A DNA stretch of 64,000 nucleotides from Candidatus Avelusimicrobium intestinale (GCA_902765225.1 CACWYV010000001.1:124001-188000); one strand, 5' to 3'; positions 1 to 8,550 are shown, counted from the first letter of the stretch. The notes: generated from the sequence alone by a model not told the origin. A program made the numbers and translations.

Positions 1-695
1 CTGATATCAATGTCCGATATACCCGAAGACCACTCGTTGCGCAACACCATTTGAGCCGTAAAATGAGAAAGTTCATTGAGCCGCAACCGTTCAAAAAACA
101 TATTCAGCCCATACACCGCGTGCGTGACCCCGCTGCCCAAATCTTTATAACTGAGCACCCCGTCTTTTAACGTCCAGTTTTCCACACTTACCGCCAACCG
201 GCTACCGGATTGCGCGTCCGTATATACGGGCGGATTTTTGGTCTTTAACTGCGGCAAATTATAAACACCATCCGCACGGCGCACAATGTTAAACCGCGGC
301 GCGTGCAGGGATACTTCATCAATCACCAGTTGTTTCTTTAGTAGCGGCAACAGCTCAAAACGGAGTGTGACGGATTCGGCCGATACCAAGTCCTGCCCCG
401 GAATGCCCTCGGTATCTAAAATGCGAAAACCTTTTAGTTCCAGCGTGTTAATAAATTTCAAATCCAAGGAAGAGATAGCCACCGGCCGTTGCAAACGTGT
501 TTGTAATTCCGTGGTGATGACTTCGCTTACGCGCTGGGCATTGAAGGTTTTAAGAAACACAATCCAAGCCACGCTGGCCAGGAACATCCCTATCATCACC
601 AACAGCAACCCCCACCGCAGGGCAAATTTCAGCCCTGTTTTTAGGTATTGCCAAAAACGGTTTTTCCGTGCGGATGTTGGCGGCTGTGTAGTCAT
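1..695 (-). CDS. AsmA family protein, partial (N-terminal part)
   Basis: The gene runs off the left edge; 231 codons are visible. It starts at an ATG at 695, four bases after the stop of the M50-like gene, with an AAGG Shine-Dalgarno overlapping that stop. One hydrophobic membrane anchor lies at about residues 25-47, followed by the beta-rich periplasmic type of sequence seen in AsmA proteins (LQRPVAISSLDLKF, then LKGFRILDTEG). AsmA-like proteins are inner-membrane-anchored and act in outer-membrane assembly or lipid transport. Third gene of a tightly coupled operon with the lipoate ligase and the protease. The family call is by sequence character only; the C-terminal part is not in the window. 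Confidence 0.75.
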   Translation of the reverse strand, partial: MTTQPPTSARKNRFWQYLKTGLKFALRWGLLLVMIGMFLASVAWIVFLKTFNAQRVSEVITTELQTRLQRPVAISSLDLKFINTLELKGFRILDTEGIPGQDLVSAESVTLRFELLPLLKKQLVIDEVSLHAPRFNIVRRADGVYNLPQLKTKNPPVYTDAQSGSRLAVSVENWTLKDGVLSYKDLGSGVTHAVYGLNMFFERLRLNELSHFTAQMVLRNEWSSGISDIDI

Positions 696-699
696 ACAA

Positions 700-1380
700 T
701 TACCTTAACAAGCGTGCTCCTATATAGTTTACTAAAATTCGCCCCACATTTAAGGTTTCTTTTAGTATACGCAAAGCCGCCTGTTGCAGAGAAACTTCCC
801 CCGGGAAAATCCCCTTGAGCACTAAGGCCAATACAATTAAATTGGCCAGTATAATTATTACGATGGAAAAAACCGTTCCGCCGGCCAATTTCAAATCGGG
901 TTGGCGGGCTTCCGATAACGTCTTAAAAGTTTGAATTAAGTGAAACGCCGTAAAAAACCCGATAAGAAACAGAAAAACCGGCCGTAACGGAGCCACAGAG
1001 ATAAACAAATCACCCGTCATATACAAAAAAGCCGTGACCAATACGTACCCCGGCACAAAGTAGGGGGCCAACGCAATAAACACATTGGATTTATCCATTT
1101 TTACGTATCCCGTATTTTTCCGCACGGAAATATCGGCCACCCGCCCCCCGCATAACAAAGCCGCCAAGGCGTGTGTCACTTCGTGCATAAATACATACAT
1201 CCGGGAAAAATTATAAACGGTGTAATGCAGCGTTACGTAAACAGTTGCCCCTAACCAAAACGTCCACCCGGCCCGAAAAGAACCTAACACCCGCAGCAAA
1301 ATATGCCCCGTTTCCAATAACGCAAAAAAGATGACCGGTAGCAAGATAAGTGCAAGAAGAAATTTAAGAAATTTATACAT
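700..1380 (-). CDS. M50-like integral membrane metalloprotease
   Basis: A 226-residue membrane protein with about five hydrophobic segments. The zinc motif HEVTH lies at residues 66-70 next to a membrane segment (MHEVTHALAALLCGG), as in site-2-protease-like or DUF-type M50 peptidases, which cut substrates in or near the membrane. The start is taken at the ATG at 1380 because it overlaps the stop of the lipoate ligase (TAATG), a coupling arrangement; the longer reading frame to 1398 would run into that gene. I do not see a classical NPDG motif, so substrate and exact subfamily are unknown. It could also be a non-proteolytic relative. Confidence 0.65.
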   Translation of the reverse strand: MYKFLKFLLALILLPVIFFALLETGHILLRVLGSFRAGWTFWLGATVYVTLHYTVYNFSRMYVFMHEVTHALAALLCGGRVADISVRKNTGYVKMDKSNVFIALAPYFVPGYVLVTAFLYMTGDLFISVAPLRPVFLFLIGFFTAFHLIQTFKTLSEARQPDLKLAGGTVFSIVIIILANLIVLALVLKGIFPGEVSLQQAALRILKETLNVGRILVNYIGARLLR

Positions 1381-2078
1381 TAAAATTTCTCCACCCACGC
1401 GCGTTGTTTATAGATAGAAACGGCTTGCTCCCGAGCAGCAGCCAATGTGGCCGCTTCACAAGAAACAGGCCGTAAATCCGTAGCCAAGAAAAAGCGCACG
1501 GCTTCTATGACCGCCCGTTTGAAAAGGGGATTTTTCCGTGCGCCGGGTTGTTGCAATGACCCTTGGTACAAAACAGTCGTACCAAAACGTCGGATCGCCC
1601 CGCCGAGCATTTTTCGTCCGTCGGCTGCCAGCAAATCATTTTCTACCGGACGGATAAAACACGCGCTGGCTTGGTGGTTAGAACTGGGAGCATATGCCGC
1701 GGCGGGCAAAACCGTATCAACCACCCGTCCGCCTACTCCTGCCCTGTCCAACTGTGCCCAGATTGCCGTATGCAACTGACGGTAAATTTCCGCCGGACGG
1801 CCCGGGAAAGAAAACACCAACGAAAATGTTAAATCGTCCGTATGGAACACCACCCCGCCGCCCGTAGGACGACGCGTATAATCTCCGGCAAACGATTGCG
1901 CAGACAAAGTATGGCGAACTTCGCTGACAAACTGGGCATAGCCAAACGTTACTGCGGGAGCAGACGTCCAGTTGTAAAAACGCAGCATAATTTCTTGCGG
2001 ATACCGGATTACCCATTGTTCGTCTAATGCCATCTGTTCATATACGTTTAAAGCAGGCGTATGCAGTAAAACCGACAT
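1380..2078 (-). CDS. lplA: Lipoate-protein ligase A family protein
   Basis: A 232-residue member of the biotin/lipoate A/B ligase family, cytoplasmic. The signature RRPTGGGVVFH lies at residues 69-79 and the conserved lysine in GRKMLGGA is K156; both bind lipoyl-AMP in this family. It attaches lipoate or octanoate to carrier proteins. The length fits the catalytic domain without the C-terminal accessory domain found in E. coli LplA, so it may work with a partner or as an octanoyl/lipoyl transferase. GcvH, encoded about 4 kb away on the same strand, is a likely substrate. The ATG has a GAGGGGA Shine-Dalgarno and a promoter with an extended -10. First gene of a three-gene operon. Confidence 0.85.
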   Translation of the reverse strand: MSVLLHTPALNVYEQMALDEQWVIRYPQEIMLRFYNWTSAPAVTFGYAQFVSEVRHTLSAQSFAGDYTRRPTGGGVVFHTDDLTFSLVFSFPGRPAEIYRQLHTAIWAQLDRAGVGGRVVDTVLPAAAYAPSSNHQASACFIRPVENDLLAADGRKMLGGAIRRFGTTVLYQGSLQQPGARKNPLFKRAVIEAVRFFLATDLRPVSCEAATLAAAREQAVSIYKQRAWVEKF

Positions 2079-2101
2079 AAAAATCCCCTCTACCGTCTAA
2101 A

Positions 2102-2110
2102 ATTATATCA
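2102..2110 (-). promoter_or_regulatory. Promoter of the lplA operon (extended -10)
   Basis: On the minus strand the bases read TGATATAAT, an extended -10 box (TGnTATAAT), followed about 20 bases later by a Shine-Dalgarno and the lplA start. The -35 region is poor, as expected for an extended -10 promoter. Confidence 0.55.
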
Positions 2111-2159
2111 AATTCCCTGGGGGATCACAGGCCGGATTCGGCATAGGATCAGTAAAAGC

Positions 2160-2189
2160 AAAATCCCCGATAATAACCGGGGATTTTTT
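2160..2189 (-). terminator. Terminator after the radical SAM gene
   Basis: A 10-bp stem AAAATCCCCG / CGGGGATTTT with an 8-base loop. On the minus strand it ends in a T4 run and lies just downstream of the radical SAM gene. It also has T6 on the plus strand, so it can act in both directions. Confidence 0.7.
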
Positions 2190-2208
2190 GCGTATACCAA
2201 AGATTTTG

Positions 2209-2262
2209 CTAGCGCTCTAGCCAGTTGATACGATAAGTATTAGTACCAAAACAATCCTTACA
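2209..2262 (-). repeat. Diverged duplicate of the radical SAM gene's 3' end
   Basis: Read on the minus strand, these bases encode CKDCFGTNTYRINWLER and a stop codon. The annotated gene ends with CKDCFGTNTCRVHWLKRNV. The two copies differ at about ten bases, and the changes are synonymous or mostly conservative, so both were once under selection as protein. The second copy is out of frame with the gene and follows its stop directly. It looks like the leftover tail of a homologous gene after recombination. Confidence 0.75.
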
Positions 2263-3274
2263 CATTCCGTTTTAACCAATGAACACGGCAGGTATTGGTA
2301 CCAAAACAATCCTTACATGTTTTGAAATCCTTTAGGGAGTCACTTAAATGGATTTCTCTTATGCGATTATACGCCTCGGATTGCCAGGTTTCCCAAATCG
2401 GGTCCGTCAAAATGTTTTTGTGTATCATACCCTCGGCATCTTGGCAACATAGAGCGAAATCGCCATTGCTCAAAATAGGCATACGGTCAAAAAGATCCTC
2501 ACAAGGATACATAACTCTTGTAGAGCGTTTCCCTAGCAAATTAAATACGCTGACTGTATTGGTCCAGGTGACCGCTCTTTGCAGACGGACAGAGTCGGCC
2601 TTAAAGGCCCATTGAAACAAGAATTTAATTACATCCCTCAGTTTTTCATTGTTGTAAATAACCATGGATACGCAAACTTTCAATTTCTTTTTCCTTTGTT
2701 TCTTTTGCGCAATTAAATTATTTATATTGGCCACTGTTTTTTCGTAGTTCAAACCCATGATCTCTTTATAGCGTTTACTATTGGCAGCATTGAGACTGAC
2801 GTTTATAAAATCTATATCTGATTCAACTATTTGTTTTACGATAGCATCATCACTAACACTAAAATTGGAAATGATTTGGATACGGCTATTCGGGAAAGAC
2901 TCTTTTAATGTGCGGATTCTTTCAAAAATCTTTTTATCCAGAAAAGGTTCCCCTATCATAAATAAATCAAAAACTTGAGGAATAATTCCTTCCTCTTTAA
3001 TTCTATGTACGATCTTATTAAAGATTTCGTCGCTCATAGGGATATGTGGCCTTTTCATATTCGGATAGGGGCAGAATACACATTTGGCATTACATATTCC
3101 TGTTGTTTCAATCATAAACCGCATATGTTTACGGGTCTTAAGATAAGTGATTTTTTCCTTAATTCTGTTATCCATCCACTTTCTTACGGGCTTAAGAGAA
3201 AAAACAAAATCGTACGCGTAAGAACAGAAACGATTCATTTCTACTAAGTTTTTACACAATTCCGGAATAGTCAT
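2258..3274 (-). CDS. Radical SAM protein with SPASM-type C-terminus
   Basis: A 338-residue cytoplasmic enzyme. CNAKCVFCPYP near residues 60-70 is the CxxxCxxC motif that binds the SAM-cleaving 4Fe-4S cluster. Further cysteines in YPCEDLFDRM, FALCCQDAEG and KTCKDCFGTNTC fit a SPASM domain that holds auxiliary clusters. SPASM enzymes modify peptides, sugars or other groups; nothing in the neighbourhood identifies the substrate. It is a single-gene unit. The ATG at 3274 has no Shine-Dalgarno but lies exactly at the expected transcription start of a strong promoter, suggesting a leaderless mRNA. A duplicated 3' tail follows the stop codon. Confidence 0.85.
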   Translation of the reverse strand: MTIPELCKNLVEMNRFCSYAYDFVFSLKPVRKWMDNRIKEKITYLKTRKHMRFMIETTGICNAKCVFCPYPNMKRPHIPMSDEIFNKIVHRIKEEGIIPQVFDLFMIGEPFLDKKIFERIRTLKESFPNSRIQIISNFSVSDDAIVKQIVESDIDFINVSLNAANSKRYKEIMGLNYEKTVANINNLIAQKKQRKKKLKVCVSMVIYNNEKLRDVIKFLFQWAFKADSVRLQRAVTWTNTVSVFNLLGKRSTRVMYPCEDLFDRMPILSNGDFALCCQDAEGMIHKNILTDPIWETWQSEAYNRIREIHLSDSLKDFKTCKDCFGTNTCRVHWLKRNV

Positions 3275-3280
3275 AAAATG

Positions 3281-3309
3281 ATTATACTAAAAATAAAGTA
3301 GATTCTCAA
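3281..3309 (-). promoter_or_regulatory. Near-consensus promoter giving a leaderless radical SAM mRNA
   Basis: Minus strand: -35 TTGAGA (3304-3309), a 17-base spacer, then -10 TATAAT (3281-3286). The -10 starts 12 bases before the A of the ATG at 3274, so transcription should begin at or next to the start codon. Confidence 0.75.
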
Positions 3310-3315
3310 AAACAG

Positions 3316-3353
3316 GATCCTCCTTGACTTTCCGTCAAAGAGGATCGTTTTTT
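3316..3353 (-). terminator. Terminator of the gcv operon (bidirectional)
   Basis: GATCCTC and GAGGATC pair, extended by TTGAC/GTCAA after one mismatch. The stem is followed by T5 on the minus strand and T6 on the plus strand. It lies just after gcvPB and just before the promoter of the radical SAM gene. Confidence 0.8.
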
Positions 3354-3380
3354 GATTCCTTGGCGTTACCCTACAGGGAA

Positions 3381-4814
3381 TTACCACTTTAAATTAGGTT
3401 GGCGTGCGGCAGACACCTCGTCAATACGGCTTACCGGTTGGTTGTGCGGAGCGTCGTGCACTAACTGCGGGTTGGAAAAAATCTCCTCGTAGATTTTTTC
3501 CAGCGCCCCTACAAACGCGTCCAACATCTCTTTACTCTCCGTTTCCGTCGGCTCTACCATCATAGCTTCCGGCACAATGAGCGGGAAGTAAATGGTCGGT
3601 GCGTAAAACCCGTAGTCCAGCAGCCGCTTGGCTACATCCGCCGTATGCACTCCGTTCATTTTAGACGGATCAATAGACAAAACGCATTCGTGCATACAAT
3701 TTACGTCAAAAAACGCATTGAATTTTCCTTGGAGTTTTGCACGCACGTAGTTGGCATTTAAAATGGCCTTTTCGGCGATGTTTTTAAGCGTACCGGCGTC
3801 AAACTGGCGCAAGTAGCAATACCCACGCAACGCAACCGCGATATTGCCGTAAAACGCTTTCATTTTGCCCAAACTTTGCGGCATTTTGCCACGCAACGTG
3901 TACACATCACCTTTCTTTTCCACCAGCGGTTTAGGCAAAAACGGCGCCACGTGCGCAGCCGCCCCGACCGGGCCGCTGCCCGGACCGCCACCCCCGTGCG
4001 GAGCCGCAAACGTTTTGTGTAAATTCAGGTGCATCACATCCACCCCAAAATCAGCCGGCTTGGCCAGGCCGATAAGTGCATTAAAGTTGGCTCCGTCCAT
4101 ATACAATAGCGCACCGGCTTTATGCACCATGGCGGCAATTTCCCGGATGTCCTTTTCAAAAAGCCCCACCGTATTGGGAACCGTCAACATAACAGCCGCT
4201 GTCCTGTCCGACAAGGCCTCCTGTAAAACCGCTTTATCTACACATCCGTCGGGGGCCGATTTGATATTGACCACCGTATACCCTGCCATATTGGCCGTGG
4301 CGGGATTGGTACCGTGGGCGGTATCGGGTACAATTACTTCTGTACGCATATTGTTTTTGTGGGCATCGTGATAAGCCCGGACCGTCAAAATACCGGTAAG
4401 TTCCCCATGCGCTCCGGCAGCCGGTTGCAACGTAAACGCGGCCAACCCTGTAATTTCTTTCAGCATTTCCTGCAATTCATACAGAATTTGTAACGTACCT
4501 TGCACCGCACTTTCCGGCGCAAACGGGTGTGCCCGGGTAAACGGTTCCAACGCGGATAATTTATCGTACGCTTTGGGATTGTATTTCATCGTACAGGACC
4601 CAAGCGGATAAAATTGCCCGTCCAACGAATAATTTAGTTGTGACAAGCGCGTAAAATGGCGCACCGTGTCAAATTCGCTCATTTCCGGCAAGCGCGGTTT
4701 ATCCGTACGTAACAAATCGTCCGGTAAATACGCGGTAGCGGGCTGTTTCGTTTTTTCAAACCGCACGCCGCGGCGACCGGAGCGGGATTTTTCAATAGAC
4801 AGTAAATTTTCCAT
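3381..4814 (-). CDS. gcvPB: Glycine dehydrogenase (decarboxylating) subunit 2
   Basis: A 477-residue subunit of the two-part P-protein of the glycine cleavage system. With GcvPA it decarboxylates glycine using pyridoxal phosphate and passes the aminomethyl group to the lipoyl arm of GcvH. The PLP-binding lysine is in NLHKTFAAPHGGGGPGSGP (about K267). The glycine-rich segment after it is typical of the family. The length is normal. It starts one base after the gcvPA stop, so the two are coupled. It is the last gene of the operon and is followed by a strong terminator. Confidence 0.96.
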   Translation of the reverse strand: MENLLSIEKSRSGRRGVRFEKTKQPATAYLPDDLLRTDKPRLPEMSEFDTVRHFTRLSQLNYSLDGQFYPLGSCTMKYNPKAYDKLSALEPFTRAHPFAPESAVQGTLQILYELQEMLKEITGLAAFTLQPAAGAHGELTGILTVRAYHDAHKNNMRTEVIVPDTAHGTNPATANMAGYTVVNIKSAPDGCVDKAVLQEALSDRTAAVMLTVPNTVGLFEKDIREIAAMVHKAGALLYMDGANFNALIGLAKPADFGVDVMHLNLHKTFAAPHGGGGPGSGPVGAAAHVAPFLPKPLVEKKGDVYTLRGKMPQSLGKMKAFYGNIAVALRGYCYLRQFDAGTLKNIAEKAILNANYVRAKLQGKFNAFFDVNCMHECVLSIDPSKMNGVHTADVAKRLLDYGFYAPTIYFPLIVPEAMMVEPTETESKEMLDAFVGALEKIYEEIFSNPQLVHDAPHNQPVSRIDEVSAARQPNLKW

Positions 4815-4815
4815 A

Positions 4816-6141
4816 TTAAATTTCCTCCAACGCGCGAGTATAAGCCGCGATATCTTCTTCGGTGCGCATTTCGGTCGCGCAGACGAGTAAGGCGTTTTTC
4901 ATAGTTTCGCACGTTTGACCTAAATCGTATCCGGCGGCAATACCTTCCTCGGCCAGTTTATCAATTACTTGGGCAGCCGGTACCGGGCAAGTGACCACAA
5001 ATTCGTTGAAAAAGGGAGCCGCGGTGTTTACGCTAAAGCCGGGCACCCGGCTAATGCGCGCCGCTAATTGGTGGGCACGCTCCAAGTTTAGTTCGGCGAC
5101 TTCTTTTAATCCTTCCGGCCCTAAAAGTGTTAAATAAATCACAGCGTTTAACGCACACAGGGCCTCGTTGGAGCAAATATTGGAAGCGGCTTTTTCGCGC
5201 CGGATGTGTTGCTCGCGCGCTTGTAACGTCAGTACAAAGGCCCGTTTTCCGTTTTTATCTTTGGCAACACCCACCATCCGGCCGGGTAATTGACGCAAGT
5301 AGGCTTTTTTCGCCGTCATAATACCGAGCCCGGGCCCGCCGAAACTAATCGGATTACCGAGCGGTTGCCCTTCGGCTACGGCGAAATCGGCCCCGTAAGA
5401 GCCGGGAGCAGATACCACCCCCAGGGAAATAGGATTTACTTGCGCCACCAAAAGCGCACCTTTTTCGTGTGCCAGCCGGGAAATAGCTGTCACTTGTTCC
5501 AAATACCCCAAAAAATTCGGCTGTGCCACTACCACGCATGCCGTAGCGGCGGAAATTTGTTTTTCCAAAGCAGGGATATCCAATATTCCGGCATCAGTCG
5601 GGCAGGCTTCTACCAATTTTACCCCCATATGATGCGTATAAGTTTGTAAAACCTCTTTGTAATGAGGATATAACAGAGAAGAAATAATAACTTCCGCCCG
5701 GCCCGTTATACGCTTGGCGGCCAAAACAGCCTCAGCCAGTGCAGTAGCCCCGTCGTAATGGGAAGCTGTAGCCACGTCCATTTGGAACAACGCGCAAATG
5801 CAACTTTGAAATTCATAAATCGTTTGCAAAGTACCTTGGCTGGCTTCGGCTTGGTAGGGCGTATACGCGGTTAAAAATTCGCCGCGCCCCGACAAGGCCG
5901 GCACCGCTGCTGGAATAAAATGTTCATACATCCCTGCCCCGATAAAACTGGTAAGCGGCTTATTTTTTGCCGACAAAGATTGCATATGAGCGGTTAATCT
6001 TTGTTCGGTCAAAGCGGCGGGCAAATGCAAGGCGGGATATAGCAACTCCGCCGGGATTTGGGACAGTAATTCTTTTACGGAAGAAACACCGACAGCAGCC
6101 AGCATTTCTTTTTCATCTTGCGTAGTATGTGGGGTAAACAT
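4816..6141 (-). CDS. gcvPA: Glycine dehydrogenase (decarboxylating) subunit 1
   Basis: A 441-residue partner of GcvPB, together forming the split P-protein found in many bacteria (E. coli has a fused GcvP). Family features include IGAGMYEHFIPAAV near residue 85 and the conserved stretch YTPYQAEASQGTLQ that follows. This subunit resembles the PLP fold but lacks the PLP lysine, which GcvPB supplies. The ATG at 6141 is 12 bases after a strong hairpin that separates it from gcvH, so its expression may depend on read-through or on RNA processing. Confidence 0.96.
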   Translation of the reverse strand: MFTPHTTQDEKEMLAAVGVSSVKELLSQIPAELLYPALHLPAALTEQRLTAHMQSLSAKNKPLTSFIGAGMYEHFIPAAVPALSGRGEFLTAYTPYQAEASQGTLQTIYEFQSCICALFQMDVATASHYDGATALAEAVLAAKRITGRAEVIISSLLYPHYKEVLQTYTHHMGVKLVEACPTDAGILDIPALEKQISAATACVVVAQPNFLGYLEQVTAISRLAHEKGALLVAQVNPISLGVVSAPGSYGADFAVAEGQPLGNPISFGGPGLGIMTAKKAYLRQLPGRMVGVAKDKNGKRAFVLTLQAREQHIRREKAASNICSNEALCALNAVIYLTLLGPEGLKEVAELNLERAHQLAARISRVPGFSVNTAAPFFNEFVVTCPVPAAQVIDKLAEEGIAAGYDLGQTCETMKNALLVCATEMRTEEDIAAYTRALEEI

Positions 6142-6152
6142 AAAATCCTTAT

Positions 6153-6180
6153 AAAATCCCCCGCGGATGCGGGGGATTTT
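6153..6180 (-). terminator. Hairpin between gcvH and gcvPA (attenuator or processing site)
   Basis: A perfect 12-bp stem AAAATCCCCCGC / GCGGGGGATTTT with a 4-base loop, followed on the minus strand by T4. It lies inside the operon, so it may reduce expression of gcvPA-gcvPB relative to gcvT-gcvH, or protect the 3' end of the upstream mRNA. Confidence 0.65.
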
Positions 6181-6184
6181 GCAA

Positions 6185-6565
6185 TTATTTTTGAATAGTC
6201 GCTTGATAAGCTGCCAAATCTAACAACGCATCAAATTCGGCAGGGTTTGTCATTTTGATTTTAAAGAGCCAACCGCCCGCGTGCGGTTCGCGGTTGACCA
6301 ACGCCGGGTCACCGGTAAGGGCATCGTTAACGGCCACAATCTCCCCGGAGACGGGGGCGTAAATTTCAGATGCAGACTTGACCGACTCAATCACGCAGCA
6401 ATTCTCGCCTACTTTGACCGTGCGGCCGACTTTCGGCAAATCTACAAATACAATATCACTAATCTCTTCTTGTGCGTGATTAGAAATACCCACCACGGCG
6501 GTGTCGCCCTCTTTATAGGCCCATTCGTGTGTTTTTAAAAAACGGCAATTTTCTTCGTTATACAT
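6185..6565 (-). CDS. gcvH: Glycine cleavage system H protein
   Basis: A 126-residue lipoyl carrier protein that moves the aminomethyl group between the P, T and L proteins. The lipoylated lysine is K63 in ESVKSASE, in the usual lipoyl-domain setting. The start is taken at the ATG at 6565 (MYNEENCRF), which has an AAGGAG Shine-Dalgarno 7 bases upstream. The longer reading frame to 6646 would overlap gcvT and add 27 residues absent from the family. It follows gcvT by 13 bases. Confidence 0.96.
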   Translation of the reverse strand: MYNEENCRFLKTHEWAYKEGDTAVVGISNHAQEEISDIVFVDLPKVGRTVKVGENCCVIESVKSASEIYAPVSGEIVAVNDALTGDPALVNREPHAGGWLFKIKMTNPAEFDALLDLAAYQATIQK

Positions 6566-6578
6566 AGTACTCTCCTTA

Positions 6579-7661
6579 TTAAACTCGGTTTTTATAAAAC
6601 GGCGGTTTGACCACTTCGGCCGGTAAACGGCGACCGTGAATTTCAATTTCTACTTCAGCACCGACGGGTACTTTGCTGTTTAGATACCCAACGGCTATCC
6701 CTTTAAACAAAGGGGAAAATGTACCGCTGGTTACATAACCGGCTTCTTGTCCGTTTGCAAAAATTTTACATCCCGCGCGCGGTACGCCGGGAGATTTAAG
6801 AACAAATCCGACCAAACGATTTTCAAATCCGGCCTGTTTTTTGGTTTCCAAAGCCGCTTTGCCGATAAAATTTTCCTTGGAAAGTTTGACCACCCAACCG
6901 CAGTTGGCCTCGTAAGGAGTTCGGGTTTGATTGGCATCCTCGCCATTGAGCAGATACCCGGCCTCCAACCGCAACACATCCCGCGCCCCCAGCCCGCACG
7001 GCTTAATACCCAACTGCAACAGCACGTTCCACAGATCGGTAATTTGGGCGTTGGGAAGCATAATTTCCACCCCGTCCTCACCGGTGTAACCTGTACGGGT
7101 AACGTATCCGTCCGCGCCAAACATCGTGAGCGGCGAAATGTGAAACCGCGGTAAATCTTTTACGCCGGGTAAAATTTGGTCCAGCGTTTGAACGGCCTTG
7201 GGACCTTGCACCGCCAACATACTCCACGCGGCACTTTCGTTACGTACCGTGACGTGAAAAGCGGATGCGTGCTTTTTGAGCCACGCAAAATCTTCGTCCA
7301 CACACGCCGCATTCACCACGACTAAAAATTTTTCGGGCGACAAACAAAAAGCAATGGCATCATCAATAATCGTCCCCTCGTCCGTTAAAATGTGAAAATA
7401 GGTGCCTTCGGCCGGACCGTTCTTAATGTTATTGCAACTGATTTGTTGTAAGAAAGGCCACGCGTTTAACCCTTCTACAAAGATCTGGCCCATGTGGGAC
7501 ACATCAAACATGCCCGCACTTTCGCGCACGGCCTTATGTTCGGCCAAGATACCGTCAAACTGCACGGGCAAAAGCCACCCGTGGAAATCCACCATTTTGC
7601 CGCCGGCTTTCCGGCAGGCCTCGCACAAGGCGGTCGTTTTTAAATTGCAAGTTGTGTGCAT
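6579..7661 (-). CDS. gcvT: Glycine cleavage system T protein (aminomethyltransferase)
   Basis: A 360-residue enzyme that transfers the methylene group from the H protein to tetrahydrofolate and releases ammonia. Family motifs include [13 protein letters not shown] near the N-terminus, [15 protein letters not shown], and [12 protein letters not shown] in the middle. The length is normal. The ATG has an AGGAG Shine-Dalgarno. It is the first gene of gcvT-gcvH-gcvPA-gcvPB. I found no glycine riboswitch in the 200 bases upstream. The L protein (dihydrolipoamide dehydrogenase) is not in the window. Confidence 0.96.
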   Translation of the reverse strand: MHTTCNLKTTALCEACRKAGGKMVDFHGWLLPVQFDGILAEHKAVRESAGMFDVSHMGQIFVEGLNAWPFLQQISCNNIKNGPAEGTYFHILTDEGTIIDDAIAFCLSPEKFLVVVNAACVDEDFAWLKKHASAFHVTVRNESAAWSMLAVQGPKAVQTLDQILPGVKDLPRFHISPLTMFGADGYVTRTGYTGEDGVEIMLPNAQITDLWNVLLQLGIKPCGLGARDVLRLEAGYLLNGEDANQTRTPYEANCGWVVKLSKENFIGKAALETKKQAGFENRLVGFVLKSPGVPRAGCKIFANGQEAGYVTSGTFSPLFKGIAVGYLNSKVPVGAEVEIEIHGRRLPAEVVKPPFYKNRV

Positions 7662-7868
7662 GGATAATTCTCCTATTACGGTTATTGTATAAAATATTAT
7701 CCCCGGGGGCAGAAAAATGATGTCCTAATTTGGTCTATTTTGGGGCAATGGGATGATCATTTACCGTATGCCGCCGGAAAACCGGGCAAGAGACCCCCGC
7801 TTTTACACGTTCTTCTCATGATTATTATGAATACAGTTACTAGCTGCCGGGGGTACCTGCAAGTTTAG
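7662..7868. other. Intergenic region between divergent gcvT and the YgjP-like gene
   Basis: About 200 bases between two divergent genes. It holds the gcvT promoter area and several GC-rich patches (for example a TGCCCGG...CCGGCGGCA imperfect hairpin on the minus strand). The conserved cores of the glycine and THF riboswitches are not present. I cannot assign a function to the patches. Confidence 0.4.
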
Positions 7869-7880
7869 TATAATTTAAAT
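7869..7880 (+). promoter_or_regulatory. -10 box for a leaderless YgjP-like mRNA
   Basis: TATAAT at 7869-7874 starts exactly 12 bases before the ATG at 7881, so the predicted transcription start is the start codon. There is no Shine-Dalgarno. The -35 region is not recognisable. Confidence 0.5.
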
Positions 7881-8519
7881 ATGGCAGATACGCAAAGCGT
7901 CGTCAGCGACGTTAAATTATTTTTGGAACGGTTAAAGAAGGAAATGCCGGAAATTTTCGGCCCCGCCGCTCCCTCATCTTCTTCGCAACAAACCGCCGCC
8001 CCGGTAACCGGGGAAAACAAAGTACTTTACAACGGGGACTTAGCCGAGGCCCGTGTATACATCACCCCGGACCAAGAAGAAGGCGTTGCGTTTGACGGAA
8101 ACGTTTTTCACATCTATTTACAAACCAAAGAAGGCAATCCGTCTGCTTTAGTTACCCAGTGGCTACGCGACAAAGCAGCCGAGGTCTTGCCCGAAAAAAC
8201 AAAAACATGGGCCGAGAAAATCGGCGTTGCGTACAACCGCGTGGTACTCAAAGACCAACGCACCTTGTGGGCCAGTTGTTCGGCACAGAAAAATATCAAT
8301 TATTCCTACCGCATTATTAAAATGCCGCCCGTGGTGCAAGACTATTTAATTATTCATGAATTGTGCCACTTGGTACATATGAATCACGGCGCGGAATATT
8401 GGCAGTTGGTGGAACAGTTCAGCCCCGATTACAAACTGCACCGGCGTTGGCTTAATGATAACAAAGACGCTATTTTTGAGGAAGTGCATATTACCGTCCC
8501 TCCATCCGGCGAGGAATAA
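7881..8519 (+). CDS. YgjP/SprT-like metallopeptidase domain protein (DUF45)
   Basis: A 212-residue protein. The C-terminal half carries the zinc motif HELCHLVHMNHGAEYW, preceded by RTLWASCS and followed by the LHRRWLNDN tail, the pattern of the YgjP/DUF45 family, related to SprT and WLM metallopeptidases. The first 80 residues are variable and rich in Ser, Ala and Gln near residues 30-50. There is no signal peptide, so it is probably cytoplasmic. The physiological role of the family is poorly known. It is a single gene with a predicted leaderless mRNA, followed by a strong bidirectional terminator. Confidence 0.8.
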   Translation: MADTQSVVSDVKLFLERLKKEMPEIFGPAAPSSSSQQTAAPVTGENKVLYNGDLAEARVYITPDQEEGVAFDGNVFHIYLQTKEGNPSALVTQWLRDKAAEVLPEKTKTWAEKIGVAYNRVVLKDQRTLWASCSAQKNINYSYRIIKMPPVVQDYLIIHELCHLVHMNHGAEYWQLVEQFSPDYKLHRRWLNDNKDAIFEEVHITVPPSGEE

Positions 8520-8550
8520 TCTTTTCCGGTAATAGAAAGAATTTTAGCAA

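Noticed and set aside
286-708. Plus-strand open frame at the left edge
   Set aside because: It is the mirror of the AsmA gene on the minus strand, which has the better start and family pattern.
7662-7880. Glycine or THF riboswitch before gcvT
   Set aside because: I looked for the conserved cores of both on the minus strand and did not find them; the GC-rich patches do not form the expected pattern.
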